Source: Polyangium sp. 6x1 (GTDB taxonomy: Bacteria; Myxococcota_A; Polyangia; Polyangiales; Polyangiaceae). Taken from it: 64,000 bases of DNA. Where the stretch lies: the NCBI RefSeq assembly GCF_029946515.1, contig NZ_JARZHH010000001.1, positions 310,001-374,000 on the forward strand, given 5' to 3'. The position numbers and the translations under genes are program-made. Shown in pieces: positions 1 through 8,794 of the stretch. Below the pieces are notes generated by a model that ran no database searches, was not told the DNA's origin, and saw only the letters and a program-made list of their open reading frames with translations. Numbering within the stretch: position 1 is the stretch's first letter; every line of letters starts with the position of its first letter.

Positions 1-1095
1 CGCGCGCGCGCGTCCTCGCCATGCGGGCGGGCTCGCGATGAGGCTCGCGATCTCCTGCGCGACCATCGACGTTTCGAGGACGAGCTCGAGCCCGGCCGCG
101 GGGACCTCGAGCGTGAAGGAGACGGGATACTCGCGGTACGAACGGGTGCTCTGCCACGTGGTGCGCGCCGCGAGCGAGGCGCGCTCGTCGACGAGGGCGT
201 GGCCTCGCACGTCCATGACGATCGCACGCGCGCGCGTCGGCTCCGCACCTGCGCGCGCAGACATCTGTACGACCACGGAGCTTCCATCGTCGAGGTGGAC
301 GAACGCTCGCTGCGTGACGAGCGAGCCCATCGAGGCATCGCACGCGGAGGCGCGGAAAGGAGGCCCGATCACGCGGTCGTAGTGGCCGAGCCCGGACACC
401 ACGAGCTCCTCGCCATCGAGGAAGATCGTGCCGTCGACGAAGCAACTCGGGAGCGCGTAATGGAGCGAGGCGCCGGCCTCGTCGGGCATGTTCTTCGTCG
501 CCTCGTGCAAGACGACCCCCGGCTTCAGCGCGCGGAGACGCAGGTCGCATCCACGCGCGCCGCGGAGCTGCCCGAGCACGAGCCGATAGCTCCCATCGGG
601 CCTCCGTGAAAACAGGCTGCCGCCGTACCGCAGCTCGAGCCCCCGCGCGGAGGCGGCTGGCTCGCCAAACATCACGTGCTCGGGCGCGGGAAGCGCGCCT
701 GCGTCGAGCATTTCGAGCGCTGCGCGGGCGAGGCCCCGATCCATGGGCGTCTCGCCGCGCGTGATGGCCTCGCGCATGGCGCGAAGACGCGCGGCGTCGA
801 GCTCCTGCCGCGCGCGGTATCGCTTTGCGCTTTCATCCGCGAGCGCGAAGGAGAGGCCGTGCGTGGGCACCGGATCGCCGCCCGCGGAGGCGAACACGCG
901 CCGATCGAAAGCGGCCCACAACGAGAGGGCGCGCTGCGCCTTCGTCTCGACGTGGACCGCGAGGGACCATCGTTCGAACGACGCGCCCTCGGGCTCGTCG
1001 CGCTGCGTGACATCCACGCTCGCAGGCCGCGTTTGCTCGGGATCGGCGTGCGTCCGAGCGGGCTCCGGCTTCTTTGCGAACGGGGTCGATCTCAT
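1..1095 (-). CDS. CrtC/AttH-like lipocalin-fold protein (3' end outside window)
   Basis: The frame is open from an ATG at 1095 to the window edge (365 codons seen), so the C-terminus is missing. GAAGG lies just upstream and the preceding gene ends 10 nt away, so the two are probably co-transcribed. An N-terminal segment with FERWSLAVHVET (about residues 43-54) and a later GTIFLDGEELVVSGLGHYD stretch resemble the two lipocalin-like lobes of the CrtC/AttH family, which includes carotenoid 1,2-hydratase. Near the edge, GLELVLETSMVAQEIASL matches the family's 'GLxLxxxPxxxxQE' pattern. The canonical W-x-D-x-E of the second lobe reads as GHYDRVIG, so hydratase activity is not assured. No signal peptide is visible. 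Family assignment is by eye; the role in the cluster (modifying a lipid or terpenoid made by the FAD enzyme at 2132) is inference. Confidence 0.6.
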   Translation of the reverse strand, partial: MRSTPFAKKPEPARTHADPEQTRPASVDVTQRDEPEGASFERWSLAVHVETKAQRALSLWAAFDRRVFASAGGDPVPTHGLSFALADESAKRYRARQELDAARLRAMREAITRGETPMDRGLARAALEMLDAGALPAPEHVMFGEPAASARGLELRYGGSLFSRRPDGSYRLVLGQLRGARGCDLRLRALKPGVVLHEATKNMPDEAGASLHYALPSCFVDGTIFLDGEELVVSGLGHYDRVIGPPFRASACDASMGSLVTQRAFVHLDDGSSVVVQMSARAGAEPTRARAIVMDVRGHALVDERASLAARTTWQSTRSYREYPVSFTLEVPAAGLELVLETSMVAQEIASLIASPPAWRGRARA

Positions 1096-1105
1096 GTCGC
1101 CTTCG

Positions 1106-1966
1106 TCAAGCGAGCCGATGCCCGCGTCCGCAGCAATGGGGCAAGGTGAGCTTGAAAGGGGCGCGGAGCTCGAACGATCCGAGCGGCGACCGATCGATCC
1201 CGCGCGAGCGATAGGTGCCGACGACGAGCCCCGGGACGAACGCGTCCTCGATGCGCATCGTCGTATCGAGGGGCCTCACCTGCGCGCGCTCCCAGTCGCT
1301 CTCGTGGTCGGCGCAGGAAAAGAGGGGCCCGCGCGAGATTGGCTGGCAGCAGATGAGGGGCTGGCGAAGGACGTCGAGGATCGCCTCGTGGTTCGGCGCC
1401 TGCGTCGCGGGCTGGAATTCGCCTGTCACCTCGTAGCGCAGCGACACGAGCGGCTCGCCGCCGCTCCCGGACGAAAAGACGCGGAACGTGCCGACCTGGC
1501 GGGGTTTTCCCTCGGAACGCGCCTCCTCGTTTTCCGCGCCGCCCGCCGTCGTCTCCGGATCGACCGTCGTCTCGCGGATGCTGCCGTGGTGCTTTGCGAA
1601 TCCCCAGAACAGCCATCCGCCGATCACGGGCAAGAGCTGGCTCGCGAAGAGGCGTGGCAGGAAGAGGAAAGGTCCACGCGCGCGTCCTCCGCAGAGATCG
1701 CGCTTGGAATGAACGAACGGCACGCCGACGATCTGCTCCTTGTACGTCGCCCCGGGCAGGAGCATGCGAGGGAGCGTGAGGTGCGCGCCGTACCGGTGAT
1801 TGAAAGAAAGCAAAACGGGGTGCGTCCCCGGCGGCGTGTGGTCCTGAGGTCCGAGCGTCAACCCGTCCGGCAGCATCCACGCGACCTCGTCACGAGGCAT
1901 GACCACGGTCACGCAATGGCTCGAAAGCTTCCCCACGACGTGGATGGATCGCGGGCTCTCTATCAT
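1106..1966 (-). CDS. Acetoacetate decarboxylase-fold protein retaining the Schiff-base-position lysine
   Basis: A 286-residue protein. The ATG at 1966 is chosen over upstream in-frame starts because GGCGGAGG sits immediately 5' of it. The sequence follows the acetoacetate decarboxylase (ADC) fold: HPVLLSFNHRYGAHL early, then FLPRLFASQ and the core motif GGWLFWGFAKHHGSI (residues 116-130). In clostridial ADC the corresponding segment is YPKKLG, whose first Lys forms the Schiff base. By eye K125 occupies that place, while the second Lys is replaced by His. It is therefore the only one of three ADC-fold domains in this cluster that might decarboxylate or form an imine. It is transcribed away from the FAD enzyme at 2132 and towards the CrtC-like gene. 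Substrate unknown. Confidence 0.7.
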   Translation of the reverse strand: MIESPRSIHVVGKLSSHCVTVVMPRDEVAWMLPDGLTLGPQDHTPPGTHPVLLSFNHRYGAHLTLPRMLLPGATYKEQIVGVPFVHSKRDLCGGRARGPFLFLPRLFASQLLPVIGGWLFWGFAKHHGSIRETTVDPETTAGGAENEEARSEGKPRQVGTFRVFSSGSGGEPLVSLRYEVTGEFQPATQAPNHEAILDVLRQPLICCQPISRGPLFSCADHESDWERAQVRPLDTTMRIEDAFVPGLVVGTYRSRGIDRSPLGSFELRAPFKLTLPHCCGRGHRLA

Positions 1967-2063
1967 TGATCCTCCGCCAAACGGACGAACTGTTGCACCG
2001 ACGTGGCGGTTTGTCCACTCCCTCGCGCCGTCCATCGACCGGTGCCGCGTGTCGGTGTGGGGC

Positions 2064-2093
2064 TTGCGTGGCTCCGCGGCGGCCGTTTACCAT
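2064..2093 (+). promoter_or_regulatory. Candidate sigma-70-type promoter for the 2132-6516 operon
   Basis: Within the 165-bp divergent spacer, TTGCGT (2064-2069) and TACCAT (2088-2093) are separated by 18 bp. Each matches the -35 or -10 consensus at four of six positions. The start would lie near 2100, leaving about 30 nt to the ATG at 2132. This is plausible but weak evidence in GC-rich DNA. Confidence 0.3.
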
Positions 2094-2131
2094 CGCGCCC
2101 TCTCCCCACGTGGAGGAGGCAGAGCCGAACG

Positions 2132-5100
2132 ATGTCCGAATCAGCGCCGAACAGGAAAAAGAAGATCGCCATCCTCGGCGGCGGCGTGGGAGCAATGACC
2201 GCGGCGTTCGAACTGACGAGCGTACCTGGCTGGAAAGACGAGTACGAGGTGACCGTCTATCAGCAGGGCTTTCGCCTCGGCGGCAAGGGCGCGAGTGGCC
2301 GCAGCCGCGAGATGGCCGATCGCATTGAAGAGCACGGCCTGCATATCTGGCTCGGCTTTTACGAGAACGCCTTCAACGTGATGCGGCGCTGCTACGAGGA
2401 GCTCGGGCGCAACCCGAACATGCCGCTCGCGACCTGGGACGAAGCGTTCAAGAAGTTCTCGTACGTCGGCGTGATGGAGTGCATCGAGGGGGAGGACGGT
2501 ATCCCTCCCGGGTTCGACGTCGATCCGGACTGGGTCTTCTGGATCGAGCATTTTCGCGAGAACGACGAGACGCCGGGGCAGGGCAAGGAGTTTCTCTCGA
2601 TCTGGGACACCGTCGGCAAGATGATCGGCCTCGCGCTCCGCGCATTCGAGACCTCGCCTTTCGGGCCGCCGCAAGGCGCGCCCGTGCCGGGGGCAAACCC
2701 GGACAGCGCTGCTTCACGGACGCCTCCACCGCAGTCGACCGCGCTCTCGCTTCGCCTCACCACAAAGGCGGGCCCGCGCAAGGAGAGCTTCCTGGCGGAC
2801 ATGGCCACGATGACGGTCGGCGTCGTGGGGAGCGCGCTCGGGCTCGTCGCGCGTGGCTCGCGCGCCCCGCGCCGCCGCCCCCGGACGAAGGTGGTCTTCG
2901 GGCCGCTGACCGCGCGCATGCAGCTTCTTCGCGCGCGCGAGCTCGCCACGGGCTCGCACGAGCACGGGTCGGCCATCGTCGCGATCCTCGACGACGTCCG
3001 CGAATGGTTATGGGACGAGCTCGAGCCGGTCGTCGAGCAAAACACCGTCCTCCGGCGCCTGTGGATCCTCATCGATCTCGTCGCGTCCGGCCTGCGCGGC
3101 ATCGTCTTCGACGGCGTCCTCGAGCACGGCTGGGACGTCCTCGACAAGTACGACCTCGTCGAATGGTTGCGCCGCAACGGCGCGAACGAGCTCACGCTCC
3201 GCTCGGGCGTCCTTCGCGGGACGTACGATTTCGTGTTCGCGTACGAAAAGGGCGACACACGAAGGCCGAACCTCGCCGCGGGCACGATCGCGCGCGCGAT
3301 GTTGCGGATGATCTTCGAGTATCGAGGGGCCATCTTCTGGAAGATGCAGGCCGGCATGGGCGACGTCGTCTTCGCGCCGCTTTACATCGTCCTGAAGAGC
3401 CGCGGGGTGCGCTTCGAGTTCTTCCACCGCGTGACCCGGCTCGAGCTCGACGACACGAAAGACGAGGTCGAGCGCATTCACGTCGACCGGCAGGTCTGGA
3501 TCAAGCCAAACGCCGAGGCCTCGGCTCCGGCCCCTGCATACGACCCGCTTTTCCCCACGAAGGGCCTGCTCTCCTGGCCGAGCGAGCCCCTCTACGAGCA
3601 GATCGTGGACGGCGACGCGCTGCGCGCGGGCTGGACGACGCTCAATTCCAACCTCGAATCGTTCTGGTCCACCTGGAAGCCCGTCGAGAAGCGCGTCCTC
3701 CAGAAAGGCGAGGATTTCGACCTCGTACTCCTCGGCATTTCGCTGGGCGCTCTCCCCTTCCTTTGCCAGGAGCTCATCGCGCACCGGCGGCAGTGGCAGG
3801 ACATGGTCCAGCACGTCACGACCGTGCAAACCCAATGCATGCAGCTCTGGATGCGCCCGAGCCTCCAGAACCTCGGCTGGAACGGGGCCTCCTCGTGCGT
3901 CGCGGGCTATGCGCAGCCCGAGAACACGTATTGCGACATGACGCACCTCATCAACCGCGAAAACTGGCCCGTGGGGACGCCGGAAGACCCGAACCTCGAT
4001 TATCCCGGCAGCCTCGCGTATTTCACCGGCCCGCTCCTCGACGCGGATATCTTGCTCCCCTCGAAGGACAGACCCGACGTCGTCGAGAGGCCGTTCCCCT
4101 CGCCTCCGTTCGTCGGTCCCTCCGACGCGGTGGCCCCTTTTGCGCCCTCGCAGGCGGCCGCGCCTTCCACGGGTGAGGCAAGCATCGCCCACGATGCGCT
4201 CCGCAGAAATGGCCTTCCTCGGCCCTCGGATCACGATTTCCCCCGGCGAATGCACGAGGAGGTCCGGCGCATCTCCATCGATTGGCTCCAGAAGAACCCC
4301 GGCGTGCTCTGGCCTGTCGCGACGACGACGCATGACGCGAACGAGCTGAACTGGTTTTTCCTGGTCGATCCCCGGCGCCGCGAGGGCACGGCGCGCTTCG
4401 ACGCGCAGTACTGGCGTGCGAACATCGATCCCTCGGAGCGCTACGTCATGTCGCCGAAGGGCTCGACCTATTATCGCATCCATGCGGACCGCTCCGGGTA
4501 CGACAACCTCTACCTCGCCGGCGACTGGACGAAAAACGGGCTCGACACGGGCTGCGTCGAGTCCGCCGCGATGTCCGGCATGCAGGCGTCTCGCGCGATC
4601 TGCGGTTTCCCCGAGAACATCGTCGGCGACTACGACGCGAAAGGCACCTCGGCCGCGTTTGGCCCCCTCGAGGTCGTCGGCGATTACGACGGCGTCTGCA
4701 TGGTCCTCTCGATGCCCGAGAACGACGTGCGGCGCATGCTCCCCCCCGGGCTCGATCTCGTGGAGCAGGAGATCACGCCGCCCGGCTTCCACCCGCTCGT
4801 GATCGCGCTCGGCGCGCGGGAAGGCACGCACCTCTCGTTTCCGCTTTCTCTCTTTCATCGGACGTACCGGGAGGTGATGAATGCCATCCCGTTCGTCCGC
4901 ATGACCGGGTTTTCCCTCGGTCGCGGCCCCTTCACGTACGTGCCCCGCTTCTACGTGAGTGATCCGCTCATGGCGGGCGGGGGGCTGCTCTTCTGGGGGT
5001 TCGATACCGAGCTCGCCAGCATCGACATGAGGGAAAAACGGTCGTCCGGCAATGAGCGGTTCTGGCAGGTCCGCTCCCCGCTGCGCCGCTTCTGCGCGCT

Positions 5101-5563
5101 GTCGGCGTCCACGCAGGGCCGCGACTCGTTCCGCAGCCTCGAAGATTGGCTCGACCGCGGCCCGGCCTGCAAGCTGCCGATCCGCGGCGCCGCGTCGGAT
5201 CCGCTCGGCAAGACGGGCGCCATCGCGCGCAATGTGAATGCGATCTCGTCGATGCTCTCGCAGCCGCTCCTCACGCGCTCGGCGCGCGGCCTCGGGCCTC
5301 TCGTCTCGGCCTGCCTCGACTGGGGGCTCGGGCGGTGCGAGGTGCGTCCCCTGGACGGCCGCTTGAACCTCGAAGACGAGTATCTCAAGGGTCCGATGCG
5401 CGGCAAGTATGACGTCACCGGGTTCGACACCGGAGCGAGCGCGTCCTTCGGCTTCCAGATTCGCACCCGCTGGAAGCTCTCGCTGCCTGCGCCCTCCGGC
5501 CTCGCGTCGCGCTTCGTCGAACAGCACGGAATCAACCAGCTCGCGCTCCGGAGGACGTCGTGA
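2132..5563 (+). CDS. Phytoene-desaturase-like FAD-dependent oxidoreductase fused to an ADC-fold domain
   Basis: A 1143-residue protein; ATG 2132 follows GGAGGAGG (2112-2119). Residues 12-30 carry the Rossmann dinucleotide-binding motif (IAILGGGVGAMTAAFEL), followed by EVTVYQQGFRLGGKGASGRS, as in amine oxidase/phytoene desaturase flavoenzymes. The FAD-closing motif NLYLAGDWTKNGLDTGCVES lies near residue 790. A long Pro/Arg-rich insert sits around residues 185-260. From about residue 845 a second module begins (GPLEVVGDYDGVCMVLSMPE) with the ADC signature GGGLLFWGFDTELASIDM, clearly related to the proteins at 1106 and 5560. Here both lysines of the ADC active-site pair are replaced (Thr, Glu). 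The stop overlaps the next start (GTGA), implying translational coupling. The family suggests desaturation or isomerisation of a hydrophobic polyene; the fused module may bind product. Substrate unknown. Confidence 0.85.
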   Translation: MSESAPNRKKKIAILGGGVGAMTAAFELTSVPGWKDEYEVTVYQQGFRLGGKGASGRSREMADRIEEHGLHIWLGFYENAFNVMRRCYEELGRNPNMPLATWDEAFKKFSYVGVMECIEGEDGIPPGFDVDPDWVFWIEHFRENDETPGQGKEFLSIWDTVGKMIGLALRAFETSPFGPPQGAPVPGANPDSAASRTPPPQSTALSLRLTTKAGPRKESFLADMATMTVGVVGSALGLVARGSRAPRRRPRTKVVFGPLTARMQLLRARELATGSHEHGSAIVAILDDVREWLWDELEPVVEQNTVLRRLWILIDLVASGLRGIVFDGVLEHGWDVLDKYDLVEWLRRNGANELTLRSGVLRGTYDFVFAYEKGDTRRPNLAAGTIARAMLRMIFEYRGAIFWKMQAGMGDVVFAPLYIVLKSRGVRFEFFHRVTRLELDDTKDEVERIHVDRQVWIKPNAEASAPAPAYDPLFPTKGLLSWPSEPLYEQIVDGDALRAGWTTLNSNLESFWSTWKPVEKRVLQKGEDFDLVLLGISLGALPFLCQELIAHRRQWQDMVQHVTTVQTQCMQLWMRPSLQNLGWNGASSCVAGYAQPENTYCDMTHLINRENWPVGTPEDPNLDYPGSLAYFTGPLLDADILLPSKDRPDVVERPFPSPPFVGPSDAVAPFAPSQAAAPSTGEASIAHDALRRNGLPRPSDHDFPRRMHEEVRRISIDWLQKNPGVLWPVATTTHDANELNWFFLVDPRRREGTARFDAQYWRANIDPSERYVMSPKGSTYYRIHADRSGYDNLYLAGDWTKNGLDTGCVESAAMSGMQASRAICGFPENIVGDYDAKGTSAAFGPLEVVGDYDGVCMVLSMPENDVRRMLPPGLDLVEQEITPPGFHPLVIALGAREGTHLSFPLSLFHRTYREVMNAIPFVRMTGFSLGRGPFTYVPRFYVSDPLMAGGGLLFWGFDTELASIDMREKRSSGNERFWQVRSPLRRFCALSASTQGRDSFRSLEDWLDRGPACKLPIRGAASDPLGKTGAIARNVNAISSMLSQPLLTRSARGLGPLVSACLDWGLGRCEVRPLDGRLNLEDEYLKGPMRGKYDVTGFDTGASASFGFQIRTRWKLSLPAPSGLASRFVEQHGINQLALRRTS

Positions 5564-6516
5564 GCGACACCGGGGTTTCGGGGTACATCGAGCGCGCGGA
5601 CAACCAGGCGCTTGCGCAGCCGCTCGCGCTCTCGCGCGCGACGCTCTACCTGTTCCCCGTCGAGGCGGACGTCGGGCGGCAGCAAGCGCTCTGCGATCGG
5701 TTCCTGAACCGCCCGTCCTTTGGCGTTTGTGATTATCGCGCATTCCTGCCGCGCGTCGTCTTTTGCTTCGCGCGGCTCGGTGTGGCCCGCGCGCAGAGCG
5801 AGCCAGACGCCGAACGAGGCTTTTTCTCCTTCACCATGGCCGGCGTCTGGGTCCCCGCCGTGTCCACGCGTGGCGCTCGACCTGTGGTTTTTCCCTACTA
5901 TACATTCGTGGACGAGAGCCACGCGCTCGTGACCGGACGCGAGGTGTGGGGGTTTCCCATGGAGCTCGCGAGTATGGAGGTCCCCCGCGATGCCGCCGCC
6001 GCGCACGTGTTTCGCGTCGCGCCGGTCCTTCTCGACCGATTTGGTCCACGGACCCTGGCGCGCGCGGAGCAGCTCTTCCAGATCACGAAGGTGCCCGGGA
6101 CGAGCCGGGCGCTGTTCGGGGAGGTCTGGGAGGATACGAAGGCCGCGATCGCCGGCGCCTCGAACCTGCTTTTCGGCGGGCCTCGGATCGCCGTGCCCGA
6201 CGCCGGTGTGCTCCTCGACGTCGCGCAATCGATCTCGTCCGGGCTCACGTTCGCGCTCCTGAAGCAGTTCCGCGACGCCGAGCGGCCCGAACGAGCCTGT
6301 TATCAGGCGGGCGTCGAGGCGCGCGCAGCCACCCAGCATTTTCACCGGGCCGGTGTGCTCGATGGCCGCTTCGCGCTGAACCTCAAAGTCGCCGACAGCC
6401 ATCCCATGGTCGAGGAAATGGGGCTCGCCGCGAAGTCGTTCGACCATCTCGTCGGGCTGTTCGTGGACCTGGACGTCGTGGTGGAGAGCGGCGTCGAGCT
6501 CTGGCACGCGCCCTGA
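5560..6516 (+). CDS. Acetoacetate decarboxylase-like protein lacking the catalytic lysines
   Basis: A 318-residue protein whose GTG start at 5560 overlaps the stop of the FAD-ADC fusion. Residues 126-139 read GREVWGFPMELASM, the ADC-family signature, normally GRE-x-x-x-PKK-LA/G. By eye the Schiff-base Lys and its pKa-tuning neighbour are Met134 and Glu135, so classical decarboxylation is unlikely. The domain may act as a cyclase or dehydratase, as some ADC superfamily members do, or as a binding protein. It ends the plus-strand operon; a convergent MFS gene terminates 13 bp downstream. Family assignment is firm from the signature; function is unknown. Confidence 0.75.
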   Translation: MSDTGVSGYIERADNQALAQPLALSRATLYLFPVEADVGRQQALCDRFLNRPSFGVCDYRAFLPRVVFCFARLGVARAQSEPDAERGFFSFTMAGVWVPAVSTRGARPVVFPYYTFVDESHALVTGREVWGFPMELASMEVPRDAAAAHVFRVAPVLLDRFGPRTLARAEQLFQITKVPGTSRALFGEVWEDTKAAIAGASNLLFGGPRIAVPDAGVLLDVAQSISSGLTFALLKQFRDAERPERACYQAGVEARAATQHFHRAGVLDGRFALNLKVADSHPMVEEMGLAAKSFDHLVGLFVDLDVVVESGVELWHAP

Positions 6517-6529
6517 CGAACGCCTCTCT

Positions 6530-7735
6530 TCAACGTGACATCCGCGCGACCAATGCAGCAGCGGAGGACGCCGTTGCCAGCGCGACGACGCCGAGCCAGC
6601 CCCATTGCGCCAGCGCCAAGCTGCCGAGCGCGGCGCCCCCGGCCATGCCGATGAACATGCCGGTGAACAACAGCGCGTTCAGGCGGCTGCGCGCGCCGGG
6701 CTCGATTCCATAGACCAGGGTTTGATGCGCGACCAGCGTGGCCTGGACGCCGAAGTCGAAGCCAATGGCTGCAATCACGATCAGACCCAGTTGCGCCGTG
6801 CTCGGCAGCATCGGCAAAAGCCACATGGTCGCGAACGAGACCGCGGTCAGCCCTGCGCCGAGCCGCGTGACGAGCGCCGGTCCGCGTCGGTCGGAGAGGC
6901 GCCCGGCCAGCGGCGCGGCGAGCGCGCCTGCCGCGCCGGCCAATCCGAAAGCGCCGGCGGCGGCGCTGCCCAGGTGGAAGCTGCCGTGCAGCATGACCGC
7001 GAGCGTCGACCAGAAGGCACCAAACCCGAGCGACAGCAATCCCTGCGCGAGCGCCGCCTGGCGGAGCTGCGGGTAACGGCGCCATAACGCGATCAACGAA
7101 CCCATCAAGGCGCGGTAGCCCAGTTGCGTCGTGGGCTGAAAGCGCGGCAAGCCTTGCCAGGCGACCACGCCGATCAACGCCATGGCCGCCGCGGCGGCGA
7201 TGTACACGGAGCGCCAGCCGAAGCGCTCGGCCACGAAGCCGCTGACCACGCGCGACAGCAGAATGCCGAGGAGCAAGCCGGTCATGACCGTGCCCACGAC
7301 CTTGCCGCGCTGCGATTCCGGCGCCAGGGTCGCGGCCGCCGGCATGATGTCCTGCGCCAGCGTCGCCGTCAGCCCGACGGTCAGGCTGGCCCCGAGCAGC
7401 CATGCAATCCCCGGGGCGAAGCCGCTCAGCAAGAGCGCGAGCGAAAGCAGCGCCGCCTTGATCAAAATGATGAGCCGCCGGTCATAGCGGTCTCCCAGCG
7501 GGGCGAGCAGCAGGATCCCGAGGGCATAACCGAGCTGCGTCATCGTGGGCACCAGGCCCACGAGCCGGTCGCCGGCTTGAAGATCCGGGCCCAGCACCCC
7601 CAGCATCGGCTGGCTGTAGTAGAGCGACGCGACGCTCAGCCCGGCGCCGGCGGCCAGCAGAAGCACGAGCGATCGTGGGAGCCCGACCTGGGTAGGGGCG
7701 GCGACGGTGGCATGCGTGACATGAATGGCTGACAT
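6530..7735 (-). CDS. MFS transporter, drug/arabinose-efflux type
   Basis: A 401-residue membrane protein with about 12 hydrophobic segments. Between TM2 and TM3 it has the MFS motif A-like stretch APLGDRYDRRLII, and the second half repeats it as LAGRLSDRRGPALV. The N-terminus LYYSQPMLGVLGPDL resembles YnfM/EmrD-type exporters. ATG 7735 is chosen with GGAAGAGG upstream; an in-frame ATG 33 nt further upstream is possible. It is divergent from a LysR regulator with a 96-bp spacer, the usual arrangement for an exporter controlled by its neighbour. Substrate cannot be read from sequence. Confidence 0.85.
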   Translation of the reverse strand: MSAIHVTHATVAAPTQVGLPRSLVLLLAAGAGLSVASLYYSQPMLGVLGPDLQAGDRLVGLVPTMTQLGYALGILLLAPLGDRYDRRLIILIKAALLSLALLLSGFAPGIAWLLGASLTVGLTATLAQDIMPAAATLAPESQRGKVVGTVMTGLLLGILLSRVVSGFVAERFGWRSVYIAAAAAMALIGVVAWQGLPRFQPTTQLGYRALMGSLIALWRRYPQLRQAALAQGLLSLGFGAFWSTLAVMLHGSFHLGSAAAGAFGLAGAAGALAAPLAGRLSDRRGPALVTRLGAGLTAVSFATMWLLPMLPSTAQLGLIVIAAIGFDFGVQATLVAHQTLVYGIEPGARSRLNALLFTGMFIGMAGGAALGSLALAQWGWLGVVALATASSAAALVARMSR

Positions 7736-7831
7736 GGGAGACGCCTCTTCCGTTGACGGTGATGCCATCGTACGAGCCACTCCGAGCACGTGGTAGCTGC
7801 CTCTCGCGCAGACTTGATATACGCTTCGCGC
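7736..7831. promoter_or_regulatory. Divergent MFS/LysR control region
   Basis: This 96-bp spacer must carry both promoters and the LysR site if the pair is regulated in the usual divergent way. I could not fix a confident T-N11-A box or -10/-35 pair by eye. Confidence 0.4.
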
Positions 7832-8794
7832 ATGACCAACGCGGACATGACGGGCATGGACCGGATCGGCCTGATGCAGACCTTCGTGCGCATCGTCGAG
7901 GCCGGCAGCCTCTCGGCCGCGGCCGCGCAGCTCGGGACCAGCCAGCCGACCGTGAGCCGGCGCCTGCAGGCGCTCGAGCGCTCCCTGGGCCTCAAGCTGC
8001 TCCAGCGCTCGACGCATGCCATGAAGCTCACCGACGACGGCGCGCGCTGCTTCGCGCACGCCAAGACGCTGCTCGATAGCTGGCAGGCGATGACCTCCGA
8101 TTTGCGCGGGGCCAAGGACGCGCCGGAAGGCCATTTGCGGGTCCTGGTCCCGCACGCGTTCGGGCAGCACCAGCTGCTCGCGCCGCTCTTGACGTATCTG
8201 AAGCGTTATCCGCAGGTCACGGTCGAATGGCTGCTCCAGGATCGGCGTCCCGATTTCATCGCCGAGGGCATCGACTGCGCGGTGCAGGTCGGCGCGGGGG
8301 ACGATCCTTCCGTCGTGGCCGTTCGATTGGCCGAGGTCCCGCGCATCGTGGTGGCCGCCCCGGAGCTGTTCCGCGAGCGGCCGTTTCCGAAAGAACCGGA
8401 CGATCTCGCAGCGCTTCCCTGGCTCGCGCTGCAAACGTATTATCGCAACGAAGTGGCGCTCACGCGAAAGGCCGACGGTGTCACCCGCCGCTTCGAGATC
8501 CGGCCTCGCCTGAGCACCGATAGCCTGTTTGCGTTGCGCAATGCGATCCTCTCGGGGCTCGGGGTCGGTATCGTCTCCGCGTGGATGGTGAACGACGATC
8601 TGGAGCAAGGGCGCCTTCGGCATCTGGCGCCCGCGTGGGAAGCGCCGCGGCTGCCTGTCCACCTCGTCTATCCCTATGCGCGCTTTTACCCGGCCCGGCT
8701 GCGCGTGTTCCTGGAGGCCATGCGCAAGGCGGTGCCGACGATCACCGGGGTAGGCTCGAGCGCGCCACCGGATACGTCAAGGAACGTCAGCTGA
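7832..8794 (+). CDS. LysR-family transcriptional regulator
   Basis: About 320 residues. The N-terminal winged helix reads IGLMQTFVRIVEAGSLSAAAAQLGTSQPTVSRRLQALE in two overlapping stretches, typical of the LysR HTH, followed by a dimerisation helix and a periplasmic-binding-like effector domain (HLRVLVPHAFG onward). ATG 7832 is taken as the start; ATG 7856 would give a more usual LysR N-terminus (MDRIGLMQTF), and neither has a strong ribosome site. It belongs to the CrgA/DmlR-like subgroup by general look. It likely controls the divergent MFS gene. Its stop codon lies inside a tandem palindrome. Confidence 0.88.
   Translation: MTNADMTGMDRIGLMQTFVRIVEAGSLSAAAAQLGTSQPTVSRRLQALERSLGLKLLQRSTHAMKLTDDGARCFAHAKTLLDSWQAMTSDLRGAKDAPEGHLRVLVPHAFGQHQLLAPLLTYLKRYPQVTVEWLLQDRRPDFIAEGIDCAVQVGAGDDPSVVAVRLAEVPRIVVAAPELFRERPFPKEPDDLAALPWLALQTYYRNEVALTRKADGVTRRFEIRPRLSTDSLFALRNAILSGLGVGIVSAWMVNDDLEQGRLRHLAPAWEAPRLPVHLVYPYARFYPARLRVFLEAMRKAVPTITGVGSSAPPDTSRNVS

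Noticed and set aside
1-12. CG dinucleotide run at the window edge
   Set aside because: Part of the coding sequence of the CrtC-like gene (Arg-Ala codons); not a Z-DNA element on this evidence.
3008-5743. Long open frame of more than 900 codons antisense to the FAD-ADC fusion
   Set aside because: Arg/Glu/Ala-rich translation with no motif, no ribosome site and a strongly supported gene on the other strand; typical mirror frame in GC-rich DNA.
1-6516. A complete carotenoid biosynthesis cluster
   Set aside because: There is no phytoene synthase, geranylgeranyl-diphosphate synthase or cyclase; only desaturase-like and CrtC-like proteins are present.
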